Notes under the pieces: generated by a model
Databases searched by the model: none
Seen by the model: the letters and a program-made list of their open reading frames with translations, nothing else
What the model was told of the DNA's origin: nothing
Made by a program: the position numbers and the translations under genes
Source of the DNA: DASZHJ01 sp035581425
GTDB lineage: Bacteria; Pseudomonadota; Alphaproteobacteria; ATCC43930; CGMCC-115725
Length of the DNA stretch: 64,000 bases
Assembly: GCA_035581425.1 (NCBI GenBank)
Contig: DATJVP010000137.1
Span: 24,386-88,385, forward strand
Direction of reading: 5' to 3'
Shown: positions 1 through 8,918 of the stretch, piece by piece
How the letters are laid out: every line of letters begins with the position of its first letter
Numbering within the stretch: the first letter of the stretch is position 1

Positions 1-96
1 GCGGGCCACGACTGGGCCGATCCCGTTCTCGCTCGACGCTCGATGGAGCTGATGGCGACGGAAGTGATGCCGCGCCTGAACAAGGCGATTGGTTGA
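1..96 (+). CDS. LLM class flavin-dependent oxidoreductase, C-terminal fragment
   Basis: Only the last 31 residues are inside the window, and the reading frame is open to the left edge and stops with TGA. The fragment contains GHDWADP followed by a helix ending EVMPRLNK. This resembles the C-terminus of luciferase-like F420/FMN-dependent monooxygenases, where a final helix precedes a MPRL motif. The gene lies 37 bases upstream of the CocE hydrolase on the same strand, so it may belong to the same transcription unit. The assignment rests on a short tail and is therefore tentative. Confidence 0.5.
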   Translation, partial: AGHDWADPVLARRSMELMATEVMPRLNKAIG

Positions 97-133
97 AAAA
101 GGGAAATACGAAAAAGGAAAGCCTTAGCGGGCA

Positions 134-1876
134 ATGACCACCGAATACCGTGACGGGATGGCGATCGATTGGGATGTGCCGGTCGAGATGGACGACGGGC
201 TCACCCTGCGCGCGGACGTCTTCCGGCCGGCGCAGAACGGCCGCTACCCGGTGCTGTTGACCTACGGCCCCTATGCGAAAGGCCTCGCCTTCCAGCAGGG
301 TTATCCCAGCGCCTGGACCCGGATGGTCGAGCAGCATCCCGACGTGACCGAGGGCTCCTCGAACAAATATCAGAATTGGGAGGTGGTGGACCCCGAGAAA
401 TGGATCCCGGAAGGCTACGTCTGCGTCCGCGTGGACTCCCGGGGCTGCGGCAGATCGCCCGGCTACATCGACCATTTCTCGCCGCGGGAGACGCACGACT
501 TTTACCTCTGCATTGAATGGGCCGGCGTCCAGAGCTGGAGCAACGGCAAGGTTGGCCTCTCGGGCATCTCCTATTACGCAATCAACCAGTGGCACGTAGC
601 CTCCTTGCAGCCGCCGCATCTCGCGGCCATGTGCGTCTGGGAGGGCGCCGCGGATTGGTATCGCGACATGACGCATCACGGCGGCATCCTCTGTACGTTC
701 TGGGAGAACTGGTACGACATGCAGGTGAAGACCGTGCAGCACGGGCTCGGCTCGCGCGGCCCCCGGAGCGCGGTCACGGGCGATCTCGTCTGCGGGCCGG
801 AGACGCTGTCGCCGGAGGAACTCGCGCGCAATCGCTGCGAATTCGGGCGCGAGATCGTTGCGCATGCCCTGGACGACGAGTACCACAAGGCGCGCTCGCC
901 GGACTGGTCGAAGGTGACGGTCCCGTTCCTCTCGGCGGCCAATTGGGGCGGGCAGGGGCTGCACGCCCGCGGCAATTTCGAGGGTTACGTTCGCGCAGCC
1001 TCGCCGCAGAAATGGCTCGAGGCGCATGGGCTCGAGCATTGGACGCATTTCTATACGGACTACGGCGTCGGCCTGCAGAAGCGCTTCTTCGGGCATTTCC
1101 TGAAAGGCGAGGATACCGGCTGGAGCGGTGAAGCTCGGGTGCGGCTGCAGGTGCGCCACGTCGATGGCTTCGTCGAGCGTTTCGAGGAGGATTGGCCGAT
1201 ACCGCGGACGCGCTGGACACGCCTCTACCTCGATCCCCGGGGCATGAGGCTTGCAACGGAAATCGGTGCGGTGAGCGAGGACCTCATCTTCGATGCCCAG
1301 GGAGACGGCCTCGACTTTCTCGCGCCCCCGCTCGAGACGGAAACCGAGATTACTGGGCCCTCCGCGCTTAAGCTTTTTCTTTCCTCGAGCACCGAGGACG
1401 CGGACGTCTTCGCGGTATTGCGGGCCTTCGCGCCCGACGGGAGCGAGGTGGTCTTTCAGGGTGCGCTCGATCCGCACACGCCGCTGGGACAGGGCTGGCT
1501 CCGCGCCTCGCACCGCAAGCTCGATCCCGACCTCAGCCGCGAGTACCGGCCCTATCACAGCCACGACCAGGCTTGGCCGTTGCGGCCGGGGGAGGTGGTC
1601 GAGCTCGACATCGAGATCTGGCCGACCTCGATCGTGCTGCCGAGGGGCTACCGCATCGGACTCAGCATTCGCGGCAGGGATTATGAGCATCCTCATTCCG
1701 GGGGCAGGCTTTCCAACTTCAAGAACGAATTCCGGGGTTGCGGGCCTTTCCTGCACGACGACGCGAGAGACCGCCCGCCTCGATGCTTCGGAGGCACGAC
1801 GACGCTCCACATCGCGCCCTATCGACCGACCTATTTGCTGCTGCCGATCGTCCCGCCCAAGGGAGGCGCAGCCTAG
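134..1876 (+). CDS. CocE/NonD family hydrolase (X-Pro dipeptidyl-peptidase S15 type)
   Basis: An alpha/beta hydrolase of 580 residues, the usual length for cocaine-esterase/glutaryl-7-ACA-acylase-like enzymes. The nucleophile elbow is GLSGIS with Ser143, and DSRGCGRS around residue 101 is the typical oxyanion-side loop. A histidine-rich stretch near residue 300 (HGLEHWTH) is the likely site of the catalytic His. The C-terminal ~230 residues form the jelly-roll S15 C-terminal domain (VRLQVRHVDGF onward). It should hydrolyse an ester or amide, substrate unknown. Its stop codon shares a base with the next gene's GTG (TAGTG), so it is translationally coupled to a TetR regulator. Confidence 0.88.
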   Translation: MTTEYRDGMAIDWDVPVEMDDGLTLRADVFRPAQNGRYPVLLTYGPYAKGLAFQQGYPSAWTRMVEQHPDVTEGSSNKYQNWEVVDPEKWIPEGYVCVRVDSRGCGRSPGYIDHFSPRETHDFYLCIEWAGVQSWSNGKVGLSGISYYAINQWHVASLQPPHLAAMCVWEGAADWYRDMTHHGGILCTFWENWYDMQVKTVQHGLGSRGPRSAVTGDLVCGPETLSPEELARNRCEFGREIVAHALDDEYHKARSPDWSKVTVPFLSAANWGGQGLHARGNFEGYVRAASPQKWLEAHGLEHWTHFYTDYGVGLQKRFFGHFLKGEDTGWSGEARVRLQVRHVDGFVERFEEDWPIPRTRWTRLYLDPRGMRLATEIGAVSEDLIFDAQGDGLDFLAPPLETETEITGPSALKLFLSSSTEDADVFAVLRAFAPDGSEVVFQGALDPHTPLGQGWLRASHRKLDPDLSREYRPYHSHDQAWPLRPGEVVELDIEIWPTSIVLPRGYRIGLSIRGRDYEHPHSGGRLSNFKNEFRGCGPFLHDDARDRPPRCFGGTTTLHIAPYRPTYLLLPIVPPKGGAA

Positions 1877-2544
1877 TGCGGCGCGCCCCGAGGAAAGTCC
1901 CGGCGAAACCGCGCCGCCGCACGCGGCTTGCTGCGGCGGAGCGCGAGCAGCAGATCATCACAGGCGCCATACGCTATTTCGCGGAGGTCGGGTTCGGCGG
2001 CCGGACGCGAGAGCTCGCGGCGCGCCTCGGCGTCACGCAGCCGCTGCTTTACCGCTACTTCCCGACCAAGAAGGACCTCGTCGAGCGCGTCTTCGCGGAG
2101 GTATTCCTGAAGCGGATCGATCCCGCCTGGACGCGGCTCATCCGCGACCGCTCGCGACCCCTGGAGGAGCGGCTCCAGGAGTTTTATCGGCTCTACTCGC
2201 GCGCGACCTATAGCTACGAGTGGATCCGCATCTACATGTTCTCGGCGCTCCTGGGTAACGACATCAACCGTCGCTACATCGGGATCGTGGAGAAGACGAT
2301 ACTGAAGCCGATTTGTATGGAGCTGCGCCACGCCTGCGGCCTTCCGGGCGCGCGGCCGAGTGCGCTCGAGCTCGATCACGTCTGGGTCATGCATGGCGGG
2401 CTCTTTTATTACGCCGTGCGCAAGTACGTTTACAGGAGCCGTGTCGGCGGCGATTTTGCGGCTGTCGTACGCCGTGCCGTCGCGACGATGATCGCGGGAC
2501 TCCGCGCCGCCGGCGCGAAGGGCGAGAGGAGGACCAGGAGATGA
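1876..2544 (+). CDS. TetR/AcrR family transcriptional regulator
   Basis: 222 residues from a GTG that overlaps the stop of the CocE gene. A longer in-frame ATG at 1738 lies inside the CocE gene and is unlikely. The N-terminal HTH is clear: IITGAIRYFAEVGF, then TRELAARLGVTQPLLYRYF and PTKKDLVERVF, the classic TetR_N pattern at about residues 25-70. The C-terminal ligand domain is unremarkable. It is sandwiched between the hydrolase and an NAD-dependent dehydrogenase with overlaps on both sides. It therefore probably controls this operon in response to a substrate or product of those enzymes (inference from position). Confidence 0.88.
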   Translation: MRRAPRKVPAKPRRRTRLAAAEREQQIITGAIRYFAEVGFGGRTRELAARLGVTQPLLYRYFPTKKDLVERVFAEVFLKRIDPAWTRLIRDRSRPLEERLQEFYRLYSRATYSYEWIRIYMFSALLGNDINRRYIGIVEKTILKPICMELRHACGLPGARPSALELDHVWVMHGGLFYYAVRKYVYRSRVGGDFAAVVRRAVATMIAGLRAAGAKGERRTRR

Positions 2545-3413
2545 AAGTCGGCGTCATCGGCGTGGGTATCATGGGGTCCGCGATCGCGCGCAATCTGATG
2601 CGGGCAGGCTCGACGGTGATCGGCTACGACATCAGCGACAGCCGCATGGCCGAGCTCGAAGGCGCGGGCGGGATCGCCGCGCGCTCGGTAGCGGACCTCG
2701 CGGGAGAGGCCGAGCTCGCGCTCTCGAGCCTCCCGAGCATCGCCGCCCTCGACGTGACCGTGAACGCGCTCCTCGCGCGGCCTCGCTCGGGCCTCGTGTT
2801 GGCGGAGCTCAGCACGCTTCCGATCGAGGCGAAGCTCCGCGCGCGTGACGCGCTCGCCGCCGGCGGCATCGCGCTTCTCGATTGCCCCATTAGCGGCACG
2901 GGCGCGCAGGCCGTCACCGGCGATCTCGCAGTCTATGCCTCGGGAGAGCGCGCCGCCTTCGATCGCGCGGCTCCGCTTTTCGCGCAGTTCGCACGCGTCA
3001 CCCACTACCTCGGCGCGTTCGGCAATGGCAGCAAAATGAAGTTCGTCGCGAACCTGCTGGTCGCGATCCACAACGTCGCGAGCGCGGAGGCGATGGTGCT
3101 GGGGATGAAGGCGGGTCTCGATCCCGCTGAGATCGTCAAGGTGATCGCGAGCGGCGTCGGCACCTCCCGCATCTTCGAGCTGCGGGCGCCGATGATGGCG
3201 GAGCGACGCTACGAGCCTCCGACCATGAAGATCGAGATCTGGCAGAAGGATATGGCCGTCATCTCCGGCTTCGCCGCGAGCCACGGAGTGGCGACGCCGC
3301 TTTTCTCAGCGAGCGCTCCCATCTACAATGCCGCCATCGGCCAACAGCGCGGCGGCGAGGATACCGCCGCGGTCTGCGCGGTGCTGGAGCAGATGGCGGG
3401 GATCGAGCGGTAG
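2541..3413 (+). CDS. NAD(P)-dependent beta-hydroxyacid dehydrogenase (3-hydroxyisobutyrate dehydrogenase-like)
   Basis: 290 residues, starting in an ATGA overlap with the TetR gene (GGACCAGGAG upstream as ribosome site). The N-terminal Rossmann motif is GVIGVGIMGSAIARNLMRAG. The substrate-binding signature is near residue 115 (DCPISGTGAQA), and the catalytic lysine lies in GSKMKFVANL near residue 170. Length and order match the HIBADH/tartronate semialdehyde reductase family. It probably oxidises a hydroxyacid released by the upstream hydrolase. Specificity within the family cannot be read from sequence alone. Confidence 0.87.
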   Translation: MKVGVIGVGIMGSAIARNLMRAGSTVIGYDISDSRMAELEGAGGIAARSVADLAGEAELALSSLPSIAALDVTVNALLARPRSGLVLAELSTLPIEAKLRARDALAAGGIALLDCPISGTGAQAVTGDLAVYASGERAAFDRAAPLFAQFARVTHYLGAFGNGSKMKFVANLLVAIHNVASAEAMVLGMKAGLDPAEIVKVIASGVGTSRIFELRAPMMAERRYEPPTMKIEIWQKDMAVISGFAASHGVATPLFSASAPIYNAAIGQQRGGEDTAAVCAVLEQMAGIER

Positions 3414-3422
3414 CCGCCGGTA

Positions 3423-4382
3423 TTAGGCCGAAATTTTCGCGATCGGAAAGATGCGCCGATATTCGGCGCGCTGATACTCGCCGAACCTAAAGGGCTCGAA
3501 AGCGGGGTCTCGGGTTCCCACGATCGGCTCAATGACGGCGTTCCGGTTGGGGTTGCAGAACAGCGGTATCGAATAGCGGTCCTTTCCGCCGCGATTTAGC
3601 ACGCGGTGCGGCGTCGAGGAGAAATAGCCGTTCGTCCAGATCTGCATGATGTTGCCGAGATTGATGACGAAGGTGTCGGGGATCGGCGGCGCGCCGACCC
3701 ATTCGCCGTTCTTGCTCTGAATCTCGAGGCCGCCGTGATGATCCTGCCATAGGATCGTAAAGCCGCCGGAATCCGAATGCGGAATCACGCCGATGTCGTT
3801 CTCATTCTCTGGATTGTCCTGCGGCGGATAGTGATTGAGCTTCAGCCTCGACATCGGCTCGCGGTAGATCGGCTCGAAGTAGTCCGGCTTCAGATCGAGG
3901 GCGAGCGCGAACCCGCGCATCAGGACGTGGCTCAGCTTCTCGACCGCGGCGAAATAGGCGAGCATGGCGGGCTTTAGACCGGCAGGCTCGGCCGGCCACT
4001 GGTTCGGACCATCGAGCGGGCTCTGCTTGCTGAGCGGACGCTCATGCCCGACCCAGAAACCCTCTTGGTGGCTCGTTCCCGCGCGCGCCTCGCCCTCGTA
4101 GCTGCGGTAGTTGAGCGGCAGATAGCCGCGCATCCGCGGATCGACGACGATCCGCAGCTTCTCCGCCATCGGGCGGCGAAAGAAGAGCGCCGCCTGCTCC
4201 GCCAGCCCCGTAATCAGCTCGCGCGGGACGCCGTGGTTCTTCACGTAGATGAATCCGATGTCCCGGCAGGCGTTGCCGAGCGCTTCGATGGTTGCGCCGG
4301 GGTTCTTGCCCTCGACGAGCGGCCCGAGATCGATCACGGGGATCTCGGAGAAGTCGAGACGGCGTGATTGCGGGATGGCCAT
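3423..4382 (-). CDS. 2-oxoglutarate/Fe(II)-dependent oxygenase, isopenicillin N synthase family
   Basis: 319 residues from an ATG preceded by AGGAGGC. An upstream in-frame ATG is possible but lacks a site. The N-terminal DIOX_N segment reads IPVIDLGPLVEG and GFIYVKNHGV. The iron triad is H202-x-D204 (PHSDSGGFT) and H259 (STPHRV), with the 2-oxoglutarate-binding RxS motif at R269/S271. All catalytic positions are intact. It converges on the dehydrogenase (9-base gap) and is divergent from the ABC importer. The family hydroxylates or desaturates small molecules; the substrate is unknown. Confidence 0.88.
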   Translation of the reverse strand: MAIPQSRRLDFSEIPVIDLGPLVEGKNPGATIEALGNACRDIGFIYVKNHGVPRELITGLAEQAALFFRRPMAEKLRIVVDPRMRGYLPLNYRSYEGEARAGTSHQEGFWVGHERPLSKQSPLDGPNQWPAEPAGLKPAMLAYFAAVEKLSHVLMRGFALALDLKPDYFEPIYREPMSRLKLNHYPPQDNPENENDIGVIPHSDSGGFTILWQDHHGGLEIQSKNGEWVGAPPIPDTFVINLGNIMQIWTNGYFSSTPHRVLNRGGKDRYSIPLFCNPNRNAVIEPIVGTRDPAFEPFRFGEYQRAEYRRIFPIAKISA

Positions 4383-4555
4383 GCGGCTGCCTCCTGTGCA
4401 AAGGCTTGGTGCGAGTATAGGATAAAACCCGTCCTCGATGCACCGGCACCGTGAATGGAAGAGCTGCAAAAGAAACGCTGCATCGGAGACGAGATCGTCT
4501 AGCGCCGCGCACACCCGTGCGTAGGAGAAATCGACCATCCCCGGGGGCTGCTTCC

Positions 4556-5626
4556 ATGTCCAAAGCGAAATCGCATCCGTCCACTCGGCGAACGGTGCTC
4601 AAGGGTGCCGCGGCGACGCTGATACTCGCGCCCATGCCGCTGCGACGTGCCTTCGCAGCCGAGGGCGAGGTCGTCTACGCGACCTGGGGCGGAAGCTGGG
4701 CCGAGGCGATGCGCAAAGCCTGGTTCGGGCCCTTCACGGAGAAGACCGGCATCAAGGTGCGCACGATAGACGGTCCGGACTACGGCAAGATCCGCGCGAT
4801 GGTGAAGGCCAACAACACCGAATGGGACATTGTCGAAGTCAATCCGGACTTCCAATGGATCGGTCCGCGCGAGAACCTCGTGGAGAAGCTCGATTTCACG
4901 GTGATCCCGACGGACCAGCTCGTGAAGGGTGAGAACCTGCTGACGGATTATTCGCTGCCGGAGGCTTTCTGGTCGCGGGTGATGGCGTACAACACCAAGA
5001 AGTTCAGCAAGGAGAATCATCCCAGGGACTTCGTGGAGTTCTGGGATACCAAGCGCTTCCCGGGGAAGCGCGTCATGTATTCGAAGGCAAACGGCGGCGT
5101 GCTCGAGGCGGCGCTGCTGGCCGACGGCGTCACCGTCGACAAGCTCTATCCGCTCGACATCGATCGCGCGCTGAAGAAGCTCGACAAGATCAAGGACGAT
5201 GTCCTCTGGTACGAGACCAACGCGCAGGCGGTTCAGTTCATGCAGGACGAGCGCGGTGTGCTTGGGCTCGTCGCCGACGGCCGCGTCAAGTTCATCAAGG
5301 ACAAGGGCGCGCCGGTCGAGATCGAGTACGCGCAGAGCCAGCTCACCTGGACGTCCTACATGGTCGTCAAGGGCGCGCCCAACAGGGCGAACGCGATGAA
5401 GCTCCTGGCCTTCATGACCAGCGTCGACGGTCAGAAGGCGATCGGCATGGAGTACACCTACGGCCTCGTCGCGCCCAAAGCCTATGACCTGCTGCCGCCA
5501 GGCCGAGCGGAGATGCTGAGCAATGGCCCGCAGCAGCAGGGGAAGACCGTCCTCATGAACGAGAAGTGGTGGGGCGAGAACCTCGAGAAGACGCAAGAGA
5601 AGCTGGACGCGTGGCGATTGAGCTAA
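4556..5626 (+). CDS. ABC transporter substrate-binding protein, spermidine/putrescine (PotD/PotF) type
   Basis: 356 residues with a Tat-like leader (STRRTVLKGAAATLIL, cleavage near AFAAEG). An upstream in-frame extension to 4451 would bury this leader and is rejected. The mature part starts VVYATWGGSWAEAMRKAW and continues with family-1/PotD features (FTEKTGIKV, DIVEVNPDF). It opens a four-gene importer and its end overlaps the first permease. The cargo could be a polyamine, an opine or another cationic amine; PotD-like proteins are diverse and this cannot be decided here. Confidence 0.86.
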   Translation: MSKAKSHPSTRRTVLKGAAATLILAPMPLRRAFAAEGEVVYATWGGSWAEAMRKAWFGPFTEKTGIKVRTIDGPDYGKIRAMVKANNTEWDIVEVNPDFQWIGPRENLVEKLDFTVIPTDQLVKGENLLTDYSLPEAFWSRVMAYNTKKFSKENHPRDFVEFWDTKRFPGKRVMYSKANGGVLEAALLADGVTVDKLYPLDIDRALKKLDKIKDDVLWYETNAQAVQFMQDERGVLGLVADGRVKFIKDKGAPVEIEYAQSQLTWTSYMVVKGAPNRANAMKLLAFMTSVDGQKAIGMEYTYGLVAPKAYDLLPPGRAEMLSNGPQQQGKTVLMNEKWWGENLEKTQEKLDAWRLS

Positions 5627-6510
5627 GCGAGACGGCGCGAGGACCGGATGCGGCTGGTCGCGATCCCGACCGCCTGCGGTTGATGCGGAGAGGAGCGCTG
5701 GGAATTCCAGCGCTCCTCCTAGTGGCGGTTTTTCTCCTCTATCCGCTGGCGCTGCTTGTCGAGCTCGGGTTTCACGCCAAGACCGGAGAGTGGAGCCTCG
5801 CTCAATACGAGCGGATCGCGACGACCCCCATCTATCTGCTGGTCCTCTGGAAGACCGCTTGGGTCGCGGGCCTCGTGACCTGCATCGATCTACTGATCGG
5901 GTATCCCTTCGCGGTCGCGTTGAGCCGCGCACGCGGCTGGTGGCGGCTCTTCTTGCTGGCGGCCGTCTTGATGCCGTTCTGGACGAACCTCCTCGTGCGC
6001 ACCTACGGCTGGATCGTCGTCCTCCATCCCAACGGGCTTCTTAACTCGATCCTGCTGGGCCTGGGTGTCGTCTCCGAGCCTATCGAGCTCGTTCAGAACA
6101 CCATCGGCGTGCTGATCGGGATGACGCAGATCATGCTGCCCTTCATGGTGTTGCCGATCGCGGCCCAGATCGAGCGGATGGACCGCCGTCTGTTGCAGGC
6201 CGCGCGAAGTCTCGGGGCCTCTCCACGGCGGACGTTTCTCCATGTCTATCTCCCGCTCACCCTCCCTGGCGTCTTCGCGGGCGCGCTGGTGACGCTAGTT
6301 CTGAGCTTCGGCTTTTTCGTGATTCCCGCCCTGCTCGGCGGCCGGCGCGACGTTCTCATCGCTCAGCTCATCGATTTCAACCTGACCAAAGTGCTGAACT
6401 GGGAATTTGCGGCCGCGCTCGGCACGATCCTTCTCGCCGTTACCATGGGCATCTTCCTGGCGGCGCAGCGCTGGCTCGGACTCAATTCACTCTGGACGGA
6501 GGCGCGCTAG
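5611..6510 (+). CDS. ABC transporter permease, PotB-like
   Basis: Integral membrane protein of 299 residues from the GTG at 5611, which overlaps the preceding stop by 16 bases; an ATG at 5683 is the alternative. About six membrane segments are visible, the first being ALLLVAVFLLYPLALLVEL. The cytoplasmic EAA loop reads LLQAARSLGASPRRTFLHVYLPLTLPG with the conserved G. This is the first permease of a PotABCD-type importer and would pair with the downstream PotC-like subunit. Confidence 0.88.
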   Translation: MAIELSETARGPDAAGRDPDRLRLMRRGALGIPALLLVAVFLLYPLALLVELGFHAKTGEWSLAQYERIATTPIYLLVLWKTAWVAGLVTCIDLLIGYPFAVALSRARGWWRLFLLAAVLMPFWTNLLVRTYGWIVVLHPNGLLNSILLGLGVVSEPIELVQNTIGVLIGMTQIMLPFMVLPIAAQIERMDRRLLQAARSLGASPRRTFLHVYLPLTLPGVFAGALVTLVLSFGFFVIPALLGGRRDVLIAQLIDFNLTKVLNWEFAAALGTILLAVTMGIFLAAQRWLGLNSLWTEAR

Positions 6511-7304
6511 TGCGCCTCTCGCGGGGAGAGGCCGCGCTCGCGGGCTTCGCCGGCCTCGTCTCGCTCTTCCTGGTGCTGCCCAGCCTCATCGTCGTGCCGA
6601 TGTCGTTCAACGCCGACAACCTCCTGCGCTTTCCCCCGCACGGCTTCTCGCTCGGCTGGTACGAGGCCTATTTCGGCCGCGACGATTGGCGGCTCGCAAC
6701 CTGGAACAGCGTGACGATCGCCCTCGCGGTGACGGTGCTTGCCACGACGATGGGGACATCAGCGGCACTCGCCTTGGTTCGCGGACGAATTCCTCTGCGC
6801 AACCTCTATATCTTCCTCATGCTGACGCCGATGATCGCACCGCCGATCGTATCGGCGGTCTCGATGTACGGGGTCTTCGCGAGGCTGGGTCTCGTCGGAA
6901 CCTATCCGGGAATGGTGCTCGCTCATACCGTGCTGGCGCTGCCCTTCGTGCTCGTCAACGTCGTTGCGGTGCTGCAGCGGATGGATTGGCGCCTGGAGCA
7001 GGCGGCACGCAGTCTCGGCGCTTCCGCAGCGCGTGCCTTCTTCGAGGTGACGCTGCCGATGATCCGGCCCGGTCTCGTCGTCGCCGCGATATTCGCCTTC
7101 ATCACCTCGTTCGACGAGGTCGTGGTGGCTCTCTACATCAGCGGCTCCAGCGCGATCACGCTTCCGGTCCAGATGTGGAGCGGGTTGCGCTTCGAGATCA
7201 ACCCGGTGGTGGCGGCGGTCTCGACGTTGCTGCTCGGCCTCTCGGTCTTGGCCTTGCTGGCGATCGGTTTTCTTCGCCGTGCGGGTGCGGGCTCTACCGT
7301 ATGA
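6510..7304 (+). CDS. ABC transporter permease, PotC-like
   Basis: 264 residues starting at a GTG that shares one base with the previous TAG. It carries six predicted helices, beginning ALAGFAGLVSLFLVLPSLIVVPMSF. The EAA loop is LEQAARSLGASAARAFFEVTLPMIRPG. NADNLLRFPPHGFSLGWY just after helix 1 is typical of PotC/YdcV-like subunits. The gene ends in an ATGA overlap with the ATPase gene, showing a fully coupled operon. Confidence 0.88.
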   Translation: MRLSRGEAALAGFAGLVSLFLVLPSLIVVPMSFNADNLLRFPPHGFSLGWYEAYFGRDDWRLATWNSVTIALAVTVLATTMGTSAALALVRGRIPLRNLYIFLMLTPMIAPPIVSAVSMYGVFARLGLVGTYPGMVLAHTVLALPFVLVNVVAVLQRMDWRLEQAARSLGASAARAFFEVTLPMIRPGLVVAAIFAFITSFDEVVVALYISGSSAITLPVQMWSGLRFEINPVVAAVSTLLLGLSVLALLAIGFLRRAGAGSTV

Positions 7305-8398
7305 CGGACATCGTGGCGCGGCACTCCGGCGGCGGGGAAGTCCGGCTCGTGGGCCTGAGCCGCAGCTTCGGTACCATGCACGCCGTCCGCGATGTCGATC
7401 TCGTCGCGGCGCCCGGCGAGTTCCTGACGCTCCTTGGCGCAAGCGGCTCCGGCAAGACCACGACGCTCATGATGATCGCGGGCTTCGTCACGCCCTCGAA
7501 AGGCGACATCCTCGTCGACGGGATCTCCATCGTCGAGCGCGCGCCCGACAAGCGCAACCTCGGCGTGGTGTTCCAGAGCTACGCGCTCTTCCCGCACATG
7601 ACGGTGGCGGAGAACATCGCGTTTCCCCTGCGCATGCGTCATTGCGCGAGCGCGGAGATCCGAACGCGCGTCGCTGAGGCTCTCGCGATGGTGCAGCTCT
7701 CCGGCTTTCCGGGGCGCCGCGTCGGGGAGCTCAGCGGCGGACAGCAGCAACGCGTGGCGCTCGCGCGCGCGCTCGTCTTCCGGCCGCCGGTGCTGCTGAT
7801 GGACGAGCCCCTCGGCGCCCTCGACCGCAAGCTCCGGGAGCAGATGCAATTGGAGATCAAGCGCATCCAGCGCGAGCTCGGAATCACCGTGATCTACGTG
7901 ACGCACGATCAGGAAGAGGCGCTGATCCTCTCCGACCGCATCGCAATCATGCACGAGGGGTGCGTTCGGCAGGTCGGCACTCCCGCCGTCGTCTACGAGC
8001 AGCCGAGCACTCCCTACGTCGCAAGCTTTCTCGGGGAATCGAATTTCCTCGAGGGGATCGTCGAGGAGAACACCGTAACTGCAAGCACTCTGCGCCTCCA
8101 ATCGGGCGAGCGCATCGCGGCGCCGCCGACATCGCTGCCGGTGGGCACTGCGGTCCAGGCGATGGTGCGGCCGGAATCGATCACGCTATCGCCGCCGCAG
8201 GGGAATGACGCCGCCAACAGCGTGAACGGCACGATCGAGATCCGCGAATACCTCGGTCAGTCCATCCGGTACTTCGTCCAGGCCGCAGCGAGCTCGGTCA
8301 CCGTGCGCGAGCCCCGCGGCGGTGCCCGGCGCGCGTCACCGGGCGAGCGGGTGACCCTCTATTGGTCTCCGCAGGCGACGTCGCTTTTCCCGAAGTGA
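7301..8398 (+). CDS. ABC transporter ATP-binding protein, PotA-like
   Basis: 365 residues from the ATG at 7301 inside the permease stop. Walker A is GASGSGKTTT, the Q-loop is VVFQSYALFPHMT, the signature is LSGGQQQRVALARAL, Walker B is VLLMDEPLGALD and the H-loop is VTHDQEEAL. After residue ~240 there is a TOBE_2 regulatory domain (AMVRPESITL). Every motif needed for ATP hydrolysis is present. It energises the two permeases upstream. An ORF extending to 6407 is only the open frame through the permease gene. Confidence 0.92.
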   Translation: MTDIVARHSGGGEVRLVGLSRSFGTMHAVRDVDLVAAPGEFLTLLGASGSGKTTTLMMIAGFVTPSKGDILVDGISIVERAPDKRNLGVVFQSYALFPHMTVAENIAFPLRMRHCASAEIRTRVAEALAMVQLSGFPGRRVGELSGGQQQRVALARALVFRPPVLLMDEPLGALDRKLREQMQLEIKRIQRELGITVIYVTHDQEEALILSDRIAIMHEGCVRQVGTPAVVYEQPSTPYVASFLGESNFLEGIVEENTVTASTLRLQSGERIAAPPTSLPVGTAVQAMVRPESITLSPPQGNDAANSVNGTIEIREYLGQSIRYFVQAAASSVTVREPRGGARRASPGERVTLYWSPQATSLFPK

Positions 8399-8401
8399 TC
8401 G

Positions 8402-8839
8402 TTACTTGTCGCCGGTGTCGGGCACCAAACCCGCCGCCTTGATGCCCGCGACCGCGCAGATCTCGTCATTGATGGAAGTGTCGCCGCTGATCCCGACGGC
8501 ACCGACGATCGCCCCGCCGGGATCGCGGATCAGGACGCCCCCGGGCACGGGTATCATGCGGCCCTCCGCGAGCGCCATGAGCGCACCGACGAAGGCCGGC
8601 GCCTTCTCGCTTCGCCGCTGAAGCTCGCGTCCGCCGAAGCCCATGCCGAGGCAGCCCCAGGCCTTGGCAGAGGCGAGCTGCGGGCGGAGCAGGCTCGAAT
8701 TATCCTCGCGCTTCAGCACGACCAGGCATCCGCCGGCATCGAGCACGGCGACGGTGAGCGGGGCGAAACCGTGCTTTCGGCCTTCCGCGAGCGCCGTGTC
8801 GGCAACCGTCGTCGCCTGTGCCAATGTGACGTTCGTCAT
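8402..8839 (-). CDS. GlcG/HbpS family heme-binding-like protein
   Basis: 145 residues from MTNVTLAQA, preceded by a GGGGGA-type site. The pattern (AVLDAGGCLVVLKRED, then SAKAWGCLGMG, GGVLIRD and VGAVGISGD) is the GlcG/DUF336 fold. Members include the heme-binding HbpS of Streptomyces and GlcG of the glycolate operon, and many sit beside catabolic genes with unknown roles. It ends 3 bases from the importer ATPase (convergent) and lies 79 bases downstream of the EEP enzyme on the same strand. Confidence 0.87.
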   Translation of the reverse strand: MTNVTLAQATTVADTALAEGRKHGFAPLTVAVLDAGGCLVVLKREDNSSLLRPQLASAKAWGCLGMGFGGRELQRRSEKAPAFVGALMALAEGRMIPVPGGVLIRDPGGAIVGAVGISGDTSINDEICAVAGIKAAGLVPDTGDK

Positions 8840-8918
8840 GGGGTCCCCCGTTCGTGATCGGCGACGGCGATTAGGAGCGAGCGGTCGGGAAATCGCAAGC
8901 CCCAAGAGGCCTGCGATC

